Assembly: GCA_964521625.1 (NCBI GenBank)
Contig: CAZFSM010000016.1
Location: 1 to 64,000, forward strand
DNA from: UBA1444 sp964521625
GTDB lineage: Bacteria; Bacillota; Negativicutes; UBA1444
Direction: 5' to 3'
DNA: 64,000 nt
Part shown: in pieces, positions 26,766 through 36,726 of the stretch
How the letters are laid out: the number at the start of each line of letters is the position of its first letter
Position numbering within the stretch: the first letter of the stretch is position 1
The notes under the pieces: model-generated
What the model saw: only the letters and a program-made list of their open reading frames with translations
What the model was told of the DNA's origin: nothing
Databases searched by the model: none
Made by a program: the position numbers and the translations under genes

Positions 26766-28961
26766 TCAGACCAGATCAAACCGGTCTGCATTCATCACCT
26801 TGTTCCAGGCCGATACGAAATCCTGCAGGAACTTCTCGCGCGAATCCGTGCATGCATAGACTTCCGTGATCGCCCGCAGCTGGGAATTCGAGCCGAAGAT
26901 AAGGTCGATACGCGAGCCGGTCCACTTTCGTTCGCCGGTGGCGCGATCACGCCCCTCAAATAGATTGGGGTCTGCGACTGTCGGCTGCCACGCGGTTCCC
27001 ATATCCAAAAGGTTCACAAAGAAATCATTGGTAAGCGTTCCCGGTCGTTTCGTGAACACGCCCTGTTCGGACTGACCAAAATTGGCGCCCAGGACTCGCA
27101 TGCCGCCAATAAGCACTGCCATCTCCGGCGCGGTCAAGGTCAGTAGCTGCGCCCGATCCACCAGCAGTTCCTCGGCTGGAACAGAATATTTTCCTTTCAG
27201 GTAGTTGCGAAAGCCGTCCGCTTTGGGTTCCAGGACTGCGAACGAAGCGGCGTCGGTCTGTTCCTGAGTGGCATCGGTGCGTCCCGGTTTGAATGGAACG
27301 GTCAGGTTGCTGCCGGCATTTTTTGCCGCCTGCTCGATTGCCGCGCAACCGCCCAGAACAATCAGGTCAGCCAGTGAAACCTTTTTCGCGCCTTTCTGTG
27401 CACTGTTGAATTGTTTCTGAATCGTTTCCAGTACCTGAAGCACTGCCTGAAGCTGGCCCGGTTGATTGACTTCCCAATCTTTTTGCGGCGCCAGACGGAT
27501 ACGCGCCCCATTTGCGCCGCCACGCATGTCAGAGCCGCGGAACGTGGAGGCCGACGCCCAGGCTGTAGTGACCAGCTGGGAAATCGACAGGCCACTAGCA
27601 CTAATTTTTCCTTTGAGTTCTATGATATCCTGTTCATCGATCAACGCGTGATCAACCGCCGGTACCGGATCTTGCCAGATCAGCTGTTCGGCAGGAACTT
27701 CCGGGCCGAGATAGCGGGAACGAGGCCCCATATCACGGTGAGTCAGCTTGAACCAGGCCCGGGCAAACATGTCCTCAAATTCCTGGGGGTTTTGCATATA
27801 ACGTCGGGCAATCGGTTCATAGATTGGGTCATAACGCAGCGACAGGTCCGCCGTGGTCATCATCGGCCGATGTTTTTTCGTTGCGTCGTGCGCGTCGACG
27901 ATCATGTCCTCTGGCGCAACATCCTTGGCCAGCCATTGATTGGCGCCAGCCGGGCTCTTGACCAGCTCCCACTCATACTTAAATAGCACTTTCAAATAGC
28001 CCATGTCCCATTTGGTCGGCTCAGGCTTCCATGCGCCTTCGATGCCGCTGCCGATCGCGTCGCCGCCTTTGCCGCTCTTATAACTGCTCTTCCAGCCCAG
28101 CCCCTGTTCTTCGATCCCTGCCGCTTCCGGCTCCGGGCCCACATGGGTCGCCGGACCCGCGCCGTGGCATTTGCCAAAGGTGTGGCCGCCGGCAACCAGT
28201 GCGACAGTTTCTTCGTCGTTCATCGCCATCCGGGCAAACGTCTCGCGCACATCACGACCGGAAGCAACCGGGTCGGGATTGCCATTCGGCCCTTCCGGGT
28301 TCACATAAATCAGGCCCATTTGCACAGCAGCAAGCGGATTTTCCAGATCGCGGTCGCCGGAGTAGCGTTTATCGCCCAGCCACTCGGCCTCCGCTCCCCA
28401 GTAAATATCCTCTTCCGGTTCCCAGACATCTGCGCGTCCACCAGCAAAACCAAACGTCTTGAAACCCATCGACTCCAGAGCGCAGTTGCCAGCCAAAATC
28501 ATCAGGTCGCCCCAGGAAAGCTTGCGGCCATATTTTTGTTTGATCGGCCACAGCAAGCGGCGCGCTTTGTCGAGGTTCACATTGTCGGGCCAGCTGTTGA
28601 GCGGGGCAAACCGCTGCGTCCCCGAAACGGCGCCGCCGCGCCCGTCGCCAAAGCGATACGTACCGGCGCTATGCCAGGCCATCCGAATAAAAAACGGCCC
28701 GTAGTGGCCGTAATCTGCAGGCCACCAGTCTTGTGATTCGGTCATCAGCGCCACAAGATCCTGTTTAACGGCTGCCAGATCGAGACTCTTAAACTCGTTG
28801 GCGTAATTGAAAGACTCACCCAGAGGATTGGACAACGAGGAATGTTGATGCAAAATTTTCAGGTTTACCTGGTTCGGCCACCAGTCGCGATTGGAGGTTC
28901 CACCGCCGGCAATTGATTTTCTGGTCATCCCTGTCACTGGGCACTTGCTTTCTTCACTCAT
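26766..28961 (-). CDS. katG: Catalase-peroxidase KatG
   Basis: This 731-residue haem enzyme destroys H2O2 and has peroxidase activity. The distal site MAWHSAGTYR (Trp, His) and the LIYVNPEGP Tyr of the Met-Tyr-Trp adduct are present. The proximal His motif VALVAGGHTFGKCHGAG is also present. Length and the two-domain duplicated layout are normal. It lies 15 bases downstream of the PerR-like gene; the pair should be transcribed from the Per-box promoter at 29464-29492. Confidence 0.97.
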   Translation of the reverse strand: MSEESKCPVTGMTRKSIAGGGTSNRDWWPNQVNLKILHQHSSLSNPLGESFNYANEFKSLDLAAVKQDLVALMTESQDWWPADYGHYGPFFIRMAWHSAGTYRFGDGRGGAVSGTQRFAPLNSWPDNVNLDKARRLLWPIKQKYGRKLSWGDLMILAGNCALESMGFKTFGFAGGRADVWEPEEDIYWGAEAEWLGDKRYSGDRDLENPLAAVQMGLIYVNPEGPNGNPDPVASGRDVRETFARMAMNDEETVALVAGGHTFGKCHGAGPATHVGPEPEAAGIEEQGLGWKSSYKSGKGGDAIGSGIEGAWKPEPTKWDMGYLKVLFKYEWELVKSPAGANQWLAKDVAPEDMIVDAHDATKKHRPMMTTADLSLRYDPIYEPIARRYMQNPQEFEDMFARAWFKLTHRDMGPRSRYLGPEVPAEQLIWQDPVPAVDHALIDEQDIIELKGKISASGLSISQLVTTAWASASTFRGSDMRGGANGARIRLAPQKDWEVNQPGQLQAVLQVLETIQKQFNSAQKGAKKVSLADLIVLGGCAAIEQAAKNAGSNLTVPFKPGRTDATQEQTDAASFAVLEPKADGFRNYLKGKYSVPAEELLVDRAQLLTLTAPEMAVLIGGMRVLGANFGQSEQGVFTKRPGTLTNDFFVNLLDMGTAWQPTVADPNLFEGRDRATGERKWTGSRIDLIFGSNSQLRAITEVYACTDSREKFLQDFVSAWNKVMNADRFDLV

Positions 28962-28976
28962 GCGATCAACTCCTTT

Positions 28977-29405
28977 TCATTTTTTTTGTTCTGATGTGAT
29001 ACATGCGGGGCAGATTCCATGGAAATGAACGTTCTTCTCGGCGACTTGAAAACCGCGCAGGTCGTCCGTCAAAAACCGGTCGATATCGACCGCGAAATTA
29101 TAGATATTACCGCAGGATGTGCATTTGAAATGTCCATGATTCTGCATCACGATATCAAACCGAGTTTCCTTCTCTTCAATCGCCAGGACACGGACCAATT
29201 TGGCTTCGATGAATAGATTCAACGTGTTGTAGACAGTCGCTTTGGACAAAGTAGGAATCGAGCTGCGCAAGGCGTTGAATATCTGGTCCACCGAAGGGTG
29301 GCATTGGTTTTCAACCAGGTACTTCAAGATCATTACCCGCTGATGCGACGGAGAGATGCTATGCTTTTGCAGCTTATGTACGTACCGGTCGTTTGCAACC
29401 ATCAT
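28977..29405 (-). CDS. perR: Fur family regulator, PerR-like
   Basis: This is a 142-residue Fur-fold repressor with an N-terminal winged helix (SPSHQRVMILKYL), a metal-binding His-rich part and two CxxC pairs (KCTSCG, CPAC) for structural zinc. Placement directly before katG and a near-perfect Per box upstream support peroxide sensing (PerR) rather than iron sensing. The ATG at 29405 is followed by a second ATG. It probably represses itself and katG. Confidence 0.85.
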   Translation of the reverse strand: MMVANDRYVHKLQKHSISPSHQRVMILKYLVENQCHPSVDQIFNALRSSIPTLSKATVYNTLNLFIEAKLVRVLAIEEKETRFDIVMQNHGHFKCTSCGNIYNFAVDIDRFLTDDLRGFQVAEKNVHFHGICPACITSEQKK

Positions 29406-29444
29406 GCACTACTTCTTTCGCGTCAAATTGTAATCAAAATCAAT

Positions 29445-29459
29445 TTATAATAATTACAA
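29445..29459. promoter_or_regulatory. Per box
   Basis: TTATAATAATTACAA matches the Bacillus Per box consensus TTATAATNATTATAA in all but one defined position. It lies just downstream of the -10 of the perR-katG promoter, where bound repressor would block initiation. Confidence 0.85.
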
Positions 29460-29463
29460 TTTC

Positions 29464-29492
29464 ATTCTATTTGCAAAATTAATTTTTGTCAA
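29464..29492 (-). promoter_or_regulatory. perR-katG promoter
   Basis: On the minus strand TTGACA (29487-29492) and TAGAAT (29464-29469) are 17 bases apart, a strong sigma-A-type promoter. Confidence 0.85.
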
Positions 29493-29498
29493 TGAAAA

Positions 29499-29548
29499 AA
29501 TTCCGATCCATACCCAGCTTTGATTCACACTGGATATAAATCGGAATT
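29499..29548 (-). terminator. Terminator of the GGDEF/HD-GYP gene
   Basis: AATTCCGAT pairs with ATCGGAATT around a long loop, with a T-run on the minus strand. It lies between the GGDEF/HD-GYP stop and the perR promoter. Confidence 0.65.
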
Positions 29549-29563
29549 AGAATTTGGCCGCCC

Positions 29564-32056
29564 TTATTTCAACAACTCGATAAATCGTTCGACCAGCTCC
29601 GGATCAAATTGGCTGCCAGCACAGCGACGCAACTCCCCGACCGCATAATCCTTGGGCATGGCTTTTCGATAGGGCCTGTCGCTGGTCATTGCGTCGTAAG
29701 CATCGACGATCGATAGGATGCGACACTCGACTGGAATATCTTCACCGCTGAGCCCGAGCGGATAGCCCTGTCCGTTCCACCATTCCTGGTGTTTTAACAC
29801 CCATTCGGCAATTGGCAACAAATCAGGCGCCGACTGAGCGATACGAAAACCAATCTCGCAATGCCTTTGCATTTCTGTTTTTTCATCGGGGTCAAGCGGT
29901 CCCTCTTTTAACAGGATACGGTCTGGGATCCCTACTTTGCCGACATCATGAAACTTGGCGAACAGCCTCATATCTGCCAGGCGGGTTTCAGAGAAATCAA
30001 GAGCCATGCCTAATTTTACCACTAGCTCCTGCATGCGGTCAGCATGCCCTTCCGTAATAAAATCACGCGCTTCCAGCAGCTTCATTACGGTTTCCACGAT
30101 TGCGCTGCGGTTGCTTTGCCTGCGATGCAGTTTTTCCCGGTACATGTTGTCGTCAGCCCGTTTGAATAGTTCACGCATCTTGATTTCCGGCAGCGCGGAG
30201 GAGGAAAACCCGACCGATAGACTGAGAACTTCCTGATCACGGATATTGTTCCAACACGCAATTTCCTGATAAATACGCGTGTAAATCAGTTTCGCTTCCG
30301 GTTCGTCGGCATCAGAAACCAAAGCAGAAAACTCGTCGCCGCCGATCCGGGCAACGATATCGGAATCGCGGAAACAGGACTGCAAAAGCTGAGCGACCTT
30401 CATCAACAACATATCGCCGCGATCATGCCCCAACGTATCATTGATCAGTTTGAGTCCATCCACATCAAAAACAAAAACCGTAACAGCACCACTGCGGCGC
30501 ATATCGCGTCGACGCAGTTCTTCCTCAAAATAAGTCCGGTTGTAAAGACCAGTCAACGCGTCGTGAAACGAGCGGAACTGCAGCAGCCCTTCGGCCTCTA
30601 TTCGCTCTGCAATCTCTTTCTTTGCTTCGCGATAGAGAAATGCTGTTTCATAGGCGATCGAGGCTAGACTGGCCAACTGTTCAATAACCACAACATCCCG
30701 TTCGAGAAATATTTTGCCTTTTTCTGTATGCCAAAGGCCAATCACGCCGACCACTTCATTGTTACTTTTCAGGGGGAAATAGACAACGGCTTCTGCAACA
30801 GCGGCAGCAGGTTCGACACGACCGGACCAGGCTTTGTAGTCATTAATCCAGATCAGTTTTCCGGTTCGCCACACCTCACCGGCGGCGCCATCATCGATGG
30901 GGTTGCGGGAACCAAGTAAACTGGCTGCCTGACCAGTCGCAACCACCCGGATTCTTTCCGTGCGTTCCTCATTAAACAACAGCACGCTACCCGAAGACGC
31001 ACCGGTGATTTCGGAGCCTTTTTTTATGATGGTTTCCAGCAAATCAACTACTTCGCGCCGATTCATAATGTCCAGAGAAGTGGCATGAAGAAAAGAAGCC
31101 AACTCATTGCTATCACGCAAAATACGCTGAACTCGGTATTGGCGTAGCAACAGCCATGTAAGGAGAACGCAAAAACCAAGCACGAGCAAAGTGACCGTGG
31201 TCGCCGACTGCAAATAATTCTGACGACGGGCAAGAAATTTTTCCATCAAATCAGCTTCTGTCACGCCAACCAAAAGCACGAGCGGATAGTCAAGCATACT
31301 CGCATAGGTGAAAAAGCGCGGAATCCCGTCAATCGAGGCTGTCGCATAGTATCGACCAGACAGCGCCATAGGTAACTCCGCACGGAACAACTGGGAATCT
31401 TTCAAATCTTCGCCGCTGCTTTTTTGATCACGATATTGCCGGGCACGCACGATTCCGTCGGTTCCCGTCATTAAAATCAATTTATCGTAGCCAAGGTGGA
31501 TTTGACGAAAATAGTTTGAAAACACTTCCGTCGGAATCATGGCAACGGCAACGCCCTCAATCACCCCATCGGGACGCACCATTGGCCTGGAGGTCGGAAT
31601 ATATAAGGCTGAGGATGACTGACTTTTAATCGGTTTGCCAATGAATAATTCAGGGTACTGACTGTTAGTGTGGGCAGCCAAATACTCTTTGACCAATTGT
31701 TCAGGCAGTACCGGATGGAGCGCGGTCGCCGCAACAGGCCAACCATTCAGGTCGTAGACAGCCAAAGAATGAATCTGTGATAAGGCTGCCATCCTTTTAA
31801 AGTGTTCTTGCAATGTATCTGGAGTCAGACTGCTTAGTTGGTCGTGCGGGGAACCAATCATCTGCAGCCCCATCTCTGTGCCGCGGAGAACGCTGCGGGT
31901 CAGCCCCTCAAATGCGCGCACCAAACTGGAGCTTTCACGCCATACCAGCTGCAGCTCAGTATTATAATCCCGCTCAATCCGCGAATTTACTTGTTGCCAA
32001 GTAAGTCCAACCAATAGAGCGGAAAAAATATAAACAAGGCAAAGTGACAAAATCAT
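29564..32056 (-). CDS. Membrane sensor with GAF, GGDEF and HD-GYP domains
   Basis: 830 residues. Helix 1 (about 1-22), extracytoplasmic dCache-like sensor (about 40-275), helix 2 (about 290-312), GAF (about 330-480), GGDEF (about 500-650; motif RIGGDEF near 569, with an RDSD inhibitory site five residues before) and HD-GYP (about 655-830; HD in KFHDVGK, then WNGQGYP). Both catalytic motifs are intact, so it can in principle make and hydrolyse c-di-GMP. ATG at 32056. It has its own terminator and appears monocistronic. Confidence 0.93.
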   Translation of the reverse strand: MILSLCLVYIFSALLVGLTWQQVNSRIERDYNTELQLVWRESSSLVRAFEGLTRSVLRGTEMGLQMIGSPHDQLSSLTPDTLQEHFKRMAALSQIHSLAVYDLNGWPVAATALHPVLPEQLVKEYLAAHTNSQYPELFIGKPIKSQSSSALYIPTSRPMVRPDGVIEGVAVAMIPTEVFSNYFRQIHLGYDKLILMTGTDGIVRARQYRDQKSSGEDLKDSQLFRAELPMALSGRYYATASIDGIPRFFTYASMLDYPLVLLVGVTEADLMEKFLARRQNYLQSATTVTLLVLGFCVLLTWLLLRQYRVQRILRDSNELASFLHATSLDIMNRREVVDLLETIIKKGSEITGASSGSVLLFNEERTERIRVVATGQAASLLGSRNPIDDGAAGEVWRTGKLIWINDYKAWSGRVEPAAAVAEAVVYFPLKSNNEVVGVIGLWHTEKGKIFLERDVVVIEQLASLASIAYETAFLYREAKKEIAERIEAEGLLQFRSFHDALTGLYNRTYFEEELRRRDMRRSGAVTVFVFDVDGLKLINDTLGHDRGDMLLMKVAQLLQSCFRDSDIVARIGGDEFSALVSDADEPEAKLIYTRIYQEIACWNNIRDQEVLSLSVGFSSSALPEIKMRELFKRADDNMYREKLHRRQSNRSAIVETVMKLLEARDFITEGHADRMQELVVKLGMALDFSETRLADMRLFAKFHDVGKVGIPDRILLKEGPLDPDEKTEMQRHCEIGFRIAQSAPDLLPIAEWVLKHQEWWNGQGYPLGLSGEDIPVECRILSIVDAYDAMTSDRPYRKAMPKDYAVGELRRCAGSQFDPELVERFIELLK

Positions 32057-32406
32057 AATGCGCCTTGAATCGATGATGTTTGGCTCCCTTCTGCCAGACC
32101 ATATTTGCTGCGGAAGACATATGCCTATAAGTTATATAGTTCGCCGCCAAACCTTCTTCACCTCCCGTTTGTACCAACGTCCTGCCAGCCGCAGATGTCA
32201 GCCTTTTGCAGCTTCGTTGGCCAGATATTTTTTTATCGCCAGTACAACTGTTAGAATTATAATTGTAGATTAATAAAACGCAAGAGAGTATTGGCAATGT
32301 CAACAGTCATGCAACCCAATCAAGCAACAGCGCTTTGAAGAAGGGCAACGACGATACCATTCCTACAAGCTTAAACACGCTGGACCAACCTAACTGCTTC
32401 TGCTGG
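32057..32406. other. 350-base non-coding interval
   Basis: This interval lies upstream of the GGDEF/HD-GYP gene and downstream of the acyltransferase gene. It holds the thioesterase remnant at 32291-32325. No intact gene, riboswitch or clear promoter pair was recognised. Confidence 0.6.
32291..32325 (+). pseudogene. Short remnant of a hotdog thioesterase gene
   Basis: These 35 bases match 38352-38386 with three mismatches. In the second copy they encode LAMSTVMQPNQA of a thioesterase start. Only this fragment remains here. The two copies are direct repeats about 6 kb apart. Confidence 0.6.
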
Positions 32407-33582
32407 TTATCTTTTTTCGTGATATAGCGAAATCAGCGTATCCAAAATTATCGTCTGCTGCGCTTCCTGCAGAAAAAACCACCAGGCGTGGTTGGCATCG
32501 CAAATTTCAAAATCAGCGCCAAATTCGGTGGAAACGGCAGGCACCTGGGCAAGCGGAAAAAACAGCTCGGCTGCCTGTCCATCGATCTGGCCGCGAAACG
32601 TCAGCCCTGCCTGTTGCAATGTCAACTCGCCGCAACCGCAGCGTCGGTAGCCGCCACGAAACTTATCAGCGATCCTCAACTCGCTGACCGTCACATGGAA
32701 GTCCGCTTCTCCCCGCTGGATACATTCAGCGAGTTTCCTTCTTTGCCAGGCATTCCACGCTACCGGATCGGCAAAGACAACGCACTGCTCGTCTTGCGGC
32801 GCCAGCACTCCCGACTCATTCATCTGCGCAGAATTTTGACAGGCTGTACAAAACAGCCTGTCATTTTTGCTTTGCATCACCCGCTGCACCAGACAACGCG
32901 GGCACTGGTGCAAAATCTTATGCAGCCCGTCGACCGAAGGTGGCGAAATCAGTTTCGCCGGCGATTTTTCCAGCCAGCTATACTCGTCGTAGGCTAGTTC
33001 CTGTATGATCCGGTCGAAGATTTCCGCTTCGCTTGCCTTGTGCAGTTCCTCCGGGGTAAATAGCTGGCGCGCCGAGACCTCTACTCTCGCTGGTCGCCAT
33101 TTTTTTGCCCACCGTGGCCAGAGGAAGTATCCGCCGTGGATCTTCACGACGACAACGGGTACATTCGCCTTTTGCAAAAACCGGACTAGTGAAGCCGATA
33201 AGTCGCACAGGCTGCCATCAATCGAACGGCGGCCTTCGGGGAAAATCCCGACAACGCCGCCGTGAGTCAAAATTTTTAATGCCCCGCGCATTGCCCGAAG
33301 GTCCGGCGAAAACTGTATTTTGGCAATGGCTCCCCACTTACGCAAGATATAGCCAAGCAGCGGCAACCGGAAATAATAATTTGAGGTCATAAACCGGCAA
33401 GCATCGTTGCCAATAGCAACTTGCACCAGCGCCGGGTCAAAATTGGAGGTATGGTTGGCCAGCACGATATAGGGCGATTTTATGCCGTCCATGGCGCTAC
33501 GGTCAATGTGAATATACCGCATGCCCCGGCTGATCCAGAATACGATGAGCCGCGCCGCCAGTACTTGGAGCGCTGCTTTCAA
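32407..33582 (-). CDS. PlsC-type acyltransferase with C-terminal zinc-ribbon extension (OlsA-like)
   Basis: 391 residues. The N-terminal ~220 are a PlsC acyltransferase with NHTSNFD (HX4D catalytic motif) and FPEGRRS. The rest is unusual: a zinc-ribbon-like CPRC...CTAC (about 230-260) and a further ~120 residues of unknown fold. Coupled by a 4-base TTGA overlap to the OlsB-like gene, it probably O-acylates the N-acyl amino acid made by that enzyme. The start is TTG at 33582. A glycerophospholipid role is the alternative. Confidence 0.8.
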   Translation of the reverse strand: MKAALQVLAARLIVFWISRGMRYIHIDRSAMDGIKSPYIVLANHTSNFDPALVQVAIGNDACRFMTSNYYFRLPLLGYILRKWGAIAKIQFSPDLRAMRGALKILTHGGVVGIFPEGRRSIDGSLCDLSASLVRFLQKANVPVVVVKIHGGYFLWPRWAKKWRPARVEVSARQLFTPEELHKASEAEIFDRIIQELAYDEYSWLEKSPAKLISPPSVDGLHKILHQCPRCLVQRVMQSKNDRLFCTACQNSAQMNESGVLAPQDEQCVVFADPVAWNAWQRRKLAECIQRGEADFHVTVSELRIADKFRGGYRRCGCGELTLQQAGLTFRGQIDGQAAELFFPLAQVPAVSTEFGADFEICDANHAWWFFLQEAQQTIILDTLISLYHEKR

Positions 33583-34364
33583 GCCGTATGTTCCCCCGGC
33601 AATACCCAGGCGGGAAACTTGTGCGCATCGAAAATCGTGAAGTAGTCAAACACGGGCGGGTCAAACTCCAGGTCGACACTTGGCTCGCCGACAAATTTCG
33701 CGCCATATTTATAGTATGCCAGCATCAGTGTCGACATCTTTTTAATGATATGGCGTTGACTAATTTCATTAATTACCGGCATGTCGATTTCCACTGGCAA
33801 ATGATTGGGTTGATGATTGGTCTGGACTTTGGGCTGAATCCCGAAACTATTGTGAATCGCATCGTTCCCCCGCAGGAACGCCGATATCCCCGGCAAGCTC
33901 GCTCTGGCTTCCGCCGGTAACGTCGTCAGGCCGATCAGGTAATCATGCGGCATCATCCGCAGATAAGCGCCAACCCCGGCAAAAAGCAACCGGAACACGA
34001 CCGTGTTCCGGTAAGCGGCATCGATGCAGGCCCGCCCCAGTTCCAGGACGCTGCTGCGACTTTCATTTAATTGACCGATATCAAACCACTGCTCGGAATA
34101 AAACCCGCTGCTGGCTTGCAGGCGGCTCCCCGGCAAAAACCGCAAGGTCGCCACACAACTGTTCCAGCTTTCGTCAATCACCAGCAAATGATCGCACAGT
34201 TCATCATAGGCATCGAATTCGGCTGCACCCGCCTGAAACTCGCCGCTTTTCCTTGCATAATGCATTTCATCGCAGTAAACCCGATGTCGCAGGCAAAAGG
34301 TCTGCTGTTTATCGGCAGGGGTTTGCGCCAGTTTCAACAAGTACTTTCCTTCGCGAATTTCCAT
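33579..34364 (-). CDS. OlsB-like N-acyltransferase (acyl-ACP:amino acid)
   Basis: 261 residues of the GNAT-type Acetyltransf_5/OlsB family. It has FCLRHRVYCDEM, FDAYDELCDHLLVID, ATLRFLPGS and ELGRACIDAAYRN. OlsB joins a 3-hydroxy fatty acid to ornithine (GlsB: to glycine), the first step of phosphate-free aminolipid synthesis. The acceptor amino acid cannot be read from sequence. The downstream acyltransferase overlaps and would add the second chain, as in olsBA or glsBA. GGGAGG lies 11 bases upstream of the ATG at 34364. Confidence 0.8.
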   Translation of the reverse strand: MEIREGKYLLKLAQTPADKQQTFCLRHRVYCDEMHYARKSGEFQAGAAEFDAYDELCDHLLVIDESWNSCVATLRFLPGSRLQASSGFYSEQWFDIGQLNESRSSVLELGRACIDAAYRNTVVFRLLFAGVGAYLRMMPHDYLIGLTTLPAEARASLPGISAFLRGNDAIHNSFGIQPKVQTNHQPNHLPVEIDMPVINEISQRHIIKKMSTLMLAYYKYGAKFVGEPSVDLEFDPPVFDYFTIFDAHKFPAWVLPGEHTA

Positions 34365-34584
34365 CGGTATCGTCGCCTCCCTTTAACTTGCGCATCGATT
34401 TGTTTCCATTATGGCTTCTCAGCTTAACTATGACACAAGCGGATCTACCCTGTGTTAACAGAAGATGAAAAGAACGTAAAATATAACTTAATTTTTGCAT
34501 TCCCTTAACATTCGCAGCAGCCGCAAATTGTATGATGAAATAAACTAGCCGGTCGCTGCCGGAGATTGGAATTAAGGGGATTTT

Positions 34585-36147
34585 ATGAAGCCGTTTTCGC
34601 CGCACCGCATGACACTGTGGCTCGTCGCAACAGGAATCGTCGCCAGATTCGCCCTGGCCGCCGCGATTGGCCTGGGCGTGGACGAATCCTATGTGGTGAG
34701 TGTCGCCCGCTATTTTAGCCTGAGTTATTTCGACCATCCGCCGCTCCATTTCTGGCTGGTCAAGCTGATGACGCTGGCGACAGGCAGTGAACTCGGCCTG
34801 CTGCTGAGAGCGCCTTTTATTTTGCTGTTTGCCGGGTCTACCTGGTTGATGTATCGGATCACATCCCGCTGTTTTGGCGAAATGGCCGGATTTTATGCTG
34901 CGCTGCTGCTCAACGTTTCTGCGGTGTTCAGTCTCAGCAGCGGCAGTTGGATTTTGCCGAACGGCCCTTTGTTTTTCTGTATGCTGGCATCTGTAGATGT
35001 TTTGCTACCTTTGGTATTAAACGCAAAAAAATCCCTGCCCCTGCCAGCCTGGATTTTGGCTGGCTTTTTTATCGGCTTGGGATTGCTGAGTAAGTATCAC
35101 GCTATTTTTATGCCACTGGGGCTGGGGCTGTTTCTGTTGACCACATCACGGAGGCGTCTGCTGTTGACAGCGGGGCCCTATTTGGCTCTACTAGTCGCCG
35201 GTCTGATTTTTTCGCCTGTGCTTGTCTGGAACAGTGACAATGGCTGGGCTTCCTTTATATTTCAGGGCGCGCGCGGCGCTTTCCGCGGCTTCTTTCCCGA
35301 ACGCTTGCTAGCCAATATCGCAGGTCAGGCAATCTGGATTTTGCCCTGGATCTGGGCGCCGCTACTCTGGGTGTTTGGCCGGGCCTTGCGGACAGGACCC
35401 GCCAGCCGCGCCTCCTGCAGTTTGCAGCAACGACGCTGGCTGTTTTGCTCACTGGCGGCCAGCCCAATTCTCCTGTTTACGCTGTCCAGTCTGTGGCATG
35501 ACGGACAAGCCCTGCTGTTTCACTGGCAAGCACCAGGATACCTGATGCTGTTCCCGCTACTCGGCGAAGCGGTTGCAAGCGGACTGAAGCGGGACAATCG
35601 CCGTGTTCGGGCATGGCTGGCCGCTTCAGTGATACTGTTTTTACTGCTCGCTTTGGTTGCAGTCAGCCACACGGCAACGGGTTGGCTGCGCACGGCGGCG
35701 CCGCATTGGTTTACCCATGGCGACCCATCGCTGGACGCGCTGGATTGGCGCGAACTGCCTGCCGCCCTGGCCGCACAGGGATTGTTGGATAAACCGGGCC
35801 GCTTTATCGCCGCGCCAAACTGGATTGACGCCGGTAAAATCGGCTATGCCCTGAATGGCGACATCCCGTTGTTATGCCTAAATGCGAAAGAGCCGCACCA
35901 CTATGCATTTATTTACGACCATAGGCGATTCAAGGGCCAGGATGCTCTGCTCATTGCCCGCAAAGATATCATGGACAGATCTGTCAAAGAGTATCGTCCC
36001 TATTTTACCAGCATCCAACCGCTCGGCTCCATCTGGCTGCACAAACAGGGAGTTCCTGTGCTGGAACTGTCGGTTTATCTCGCCACAGCGTATAGCGGGA
36101 CCTATCCGCTCCCCTATGGATATCAACAAAACAATCTGAAGGAGTGA
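34585..36147 (+). CDS. PMT/ArnT-type glycosyltransferase (GT39-like)
   Basis: This 520-residue membrane protein has about ten to twelve helices. The first loop carries the catalytic acidic residues GVDESYVVSVARYFSLSYFDHPPL, the PMT_2/ArnT hallmark (Asp-Glu, then DHPP). It probably transfers a sugar from a polyprenyl-phosphate donor to an envelope lipid, glycan or protein; the acceptor is unknown. TTAAGGGGATTTT precedes the ATG. A PAP2 phosphatase follows after 6 bases, consistent with recycling of the lipid carrier. Confidence 0.87.
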   Translation: MKPFSPHRMTLWLVATGIVARFALAAAIGLGVDESYVVSVARYFSLSYFDHPPLHFWLVKLMTLATGSELGLLLRAPFILLFAGSTWLMYRITSRCFGEMAGFYAALLLNVSAVFSLSSGSWILPNGPLFFCMLASVDVLLPLVLNAKKSLPLPAWILAGFFIGLGLLSKYHAIFMPLGLGLFLLTTSRRRLLLTAGPYLALLVAGLIFSPVLVWNSDNGWASFIFQGARGAFRGFFPERLLANIAGQAIWILPWIWAPLLWVFGRALRTGPASRASCSLQQRRWLFCSLAASPILLFTLSSLWHDGQALLFHWQAPGYLMLFPLLGEAVASGLKRDNRRVRAWLAASVILFLLLALVAVSHTATGWLRTAAPHWFTHGDPSLDALDWRELPAALAAQGLLDKPGRFIAAPNWIDAGKIGYALNGDIPLLCLNAKEPHHYAFIYDHRRFKGQDALLIARKDIMDRSVKEYRPYFTSIQPLGSIWLHKQGVPVLELSVYLATAYSGTYPLPYGYQQNNLKE

Positions 36148-36153
36148 TGACCT

Positions 36154-36726
36154 GTGGATGTGTTTTCTCTGGCTCTTCGGATGGCGCTGCTGTCCGGCTC
36201 TATCGTCAGCCTGATTGTATTTCTGATCCCGGCGCAGGTCGACGCCGCAGTTTACGCCGCAGCCAAATTTCTCGGCTTTCCCGGCAACGACATCTTTCTG
36301 ATTGGCGCCAGCCTGCTGATCATGATCTGGGGTTGGCGCAACAATCTGCGCAGCCTGGTTGTGCTGGTGCTCTGGAGCGACCTGGTTGTAGGCGTGGTGG
36401 TGCAGGGAATAAAATTTCTACTTAAGACAGAGGTTTGGCACCTGCGGCCCGACGGTGGTTACGGCGGGTTCCCCAGCGGTCACGCCACTCACGCCTTTGC
36501 CATGGCTATGCTGCTTACCGCTTTTTTCCCCAAGTTTCGCTGGCTATGGTTTGGCCTGGCCGCCGCCATTTCCTGGTCGCGGGTCGTGACGCAGGCGCAC
36601 TACGCCGAACAAGTGGTGGCCGGCGTGGTGTTGGGAACGGCTCTTGGCTGGCTGTTTTTACAGCAGTGGCTATGGAACCCCGAAGGCCGATGGTTCAAGA
36701 GCACAGCAGGCGAGCTGGAAACATAA
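36154..36726 (+). CDS. PAP2-family membrane phosphatase
   Basis: 190 residues with about five to six helices. The three phosphatase signatures are KTEVWHLRP (K-x6-RP), PSGHATH and SRVVTQAHYAEQ, with Glu in place of the common final Asp. It probably dephosphorylates polyprenyl diphosphate or another lipid phosphate, serving the glycosyltransferase encoded just upstream. The start is GTG at 36154. Confidence 0.88.
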   Translation: MDVFSLALRMALLSGSIVSLIVFLIPAQVDAAVYAAAKFLGFPGNDIFLIGASLLIMIWGWRNNLRSLVVLVLWSDLVVGVVVQGIKFLLKTEVWHLRPDGGYGGFPSGHATHAFAMAMLLTAFFPKFRWLWFGLAAAISWSRVVTQAHYAEQVVAGVVLGTALGWLFLQQWLWNPEGRWFKSTAGELET

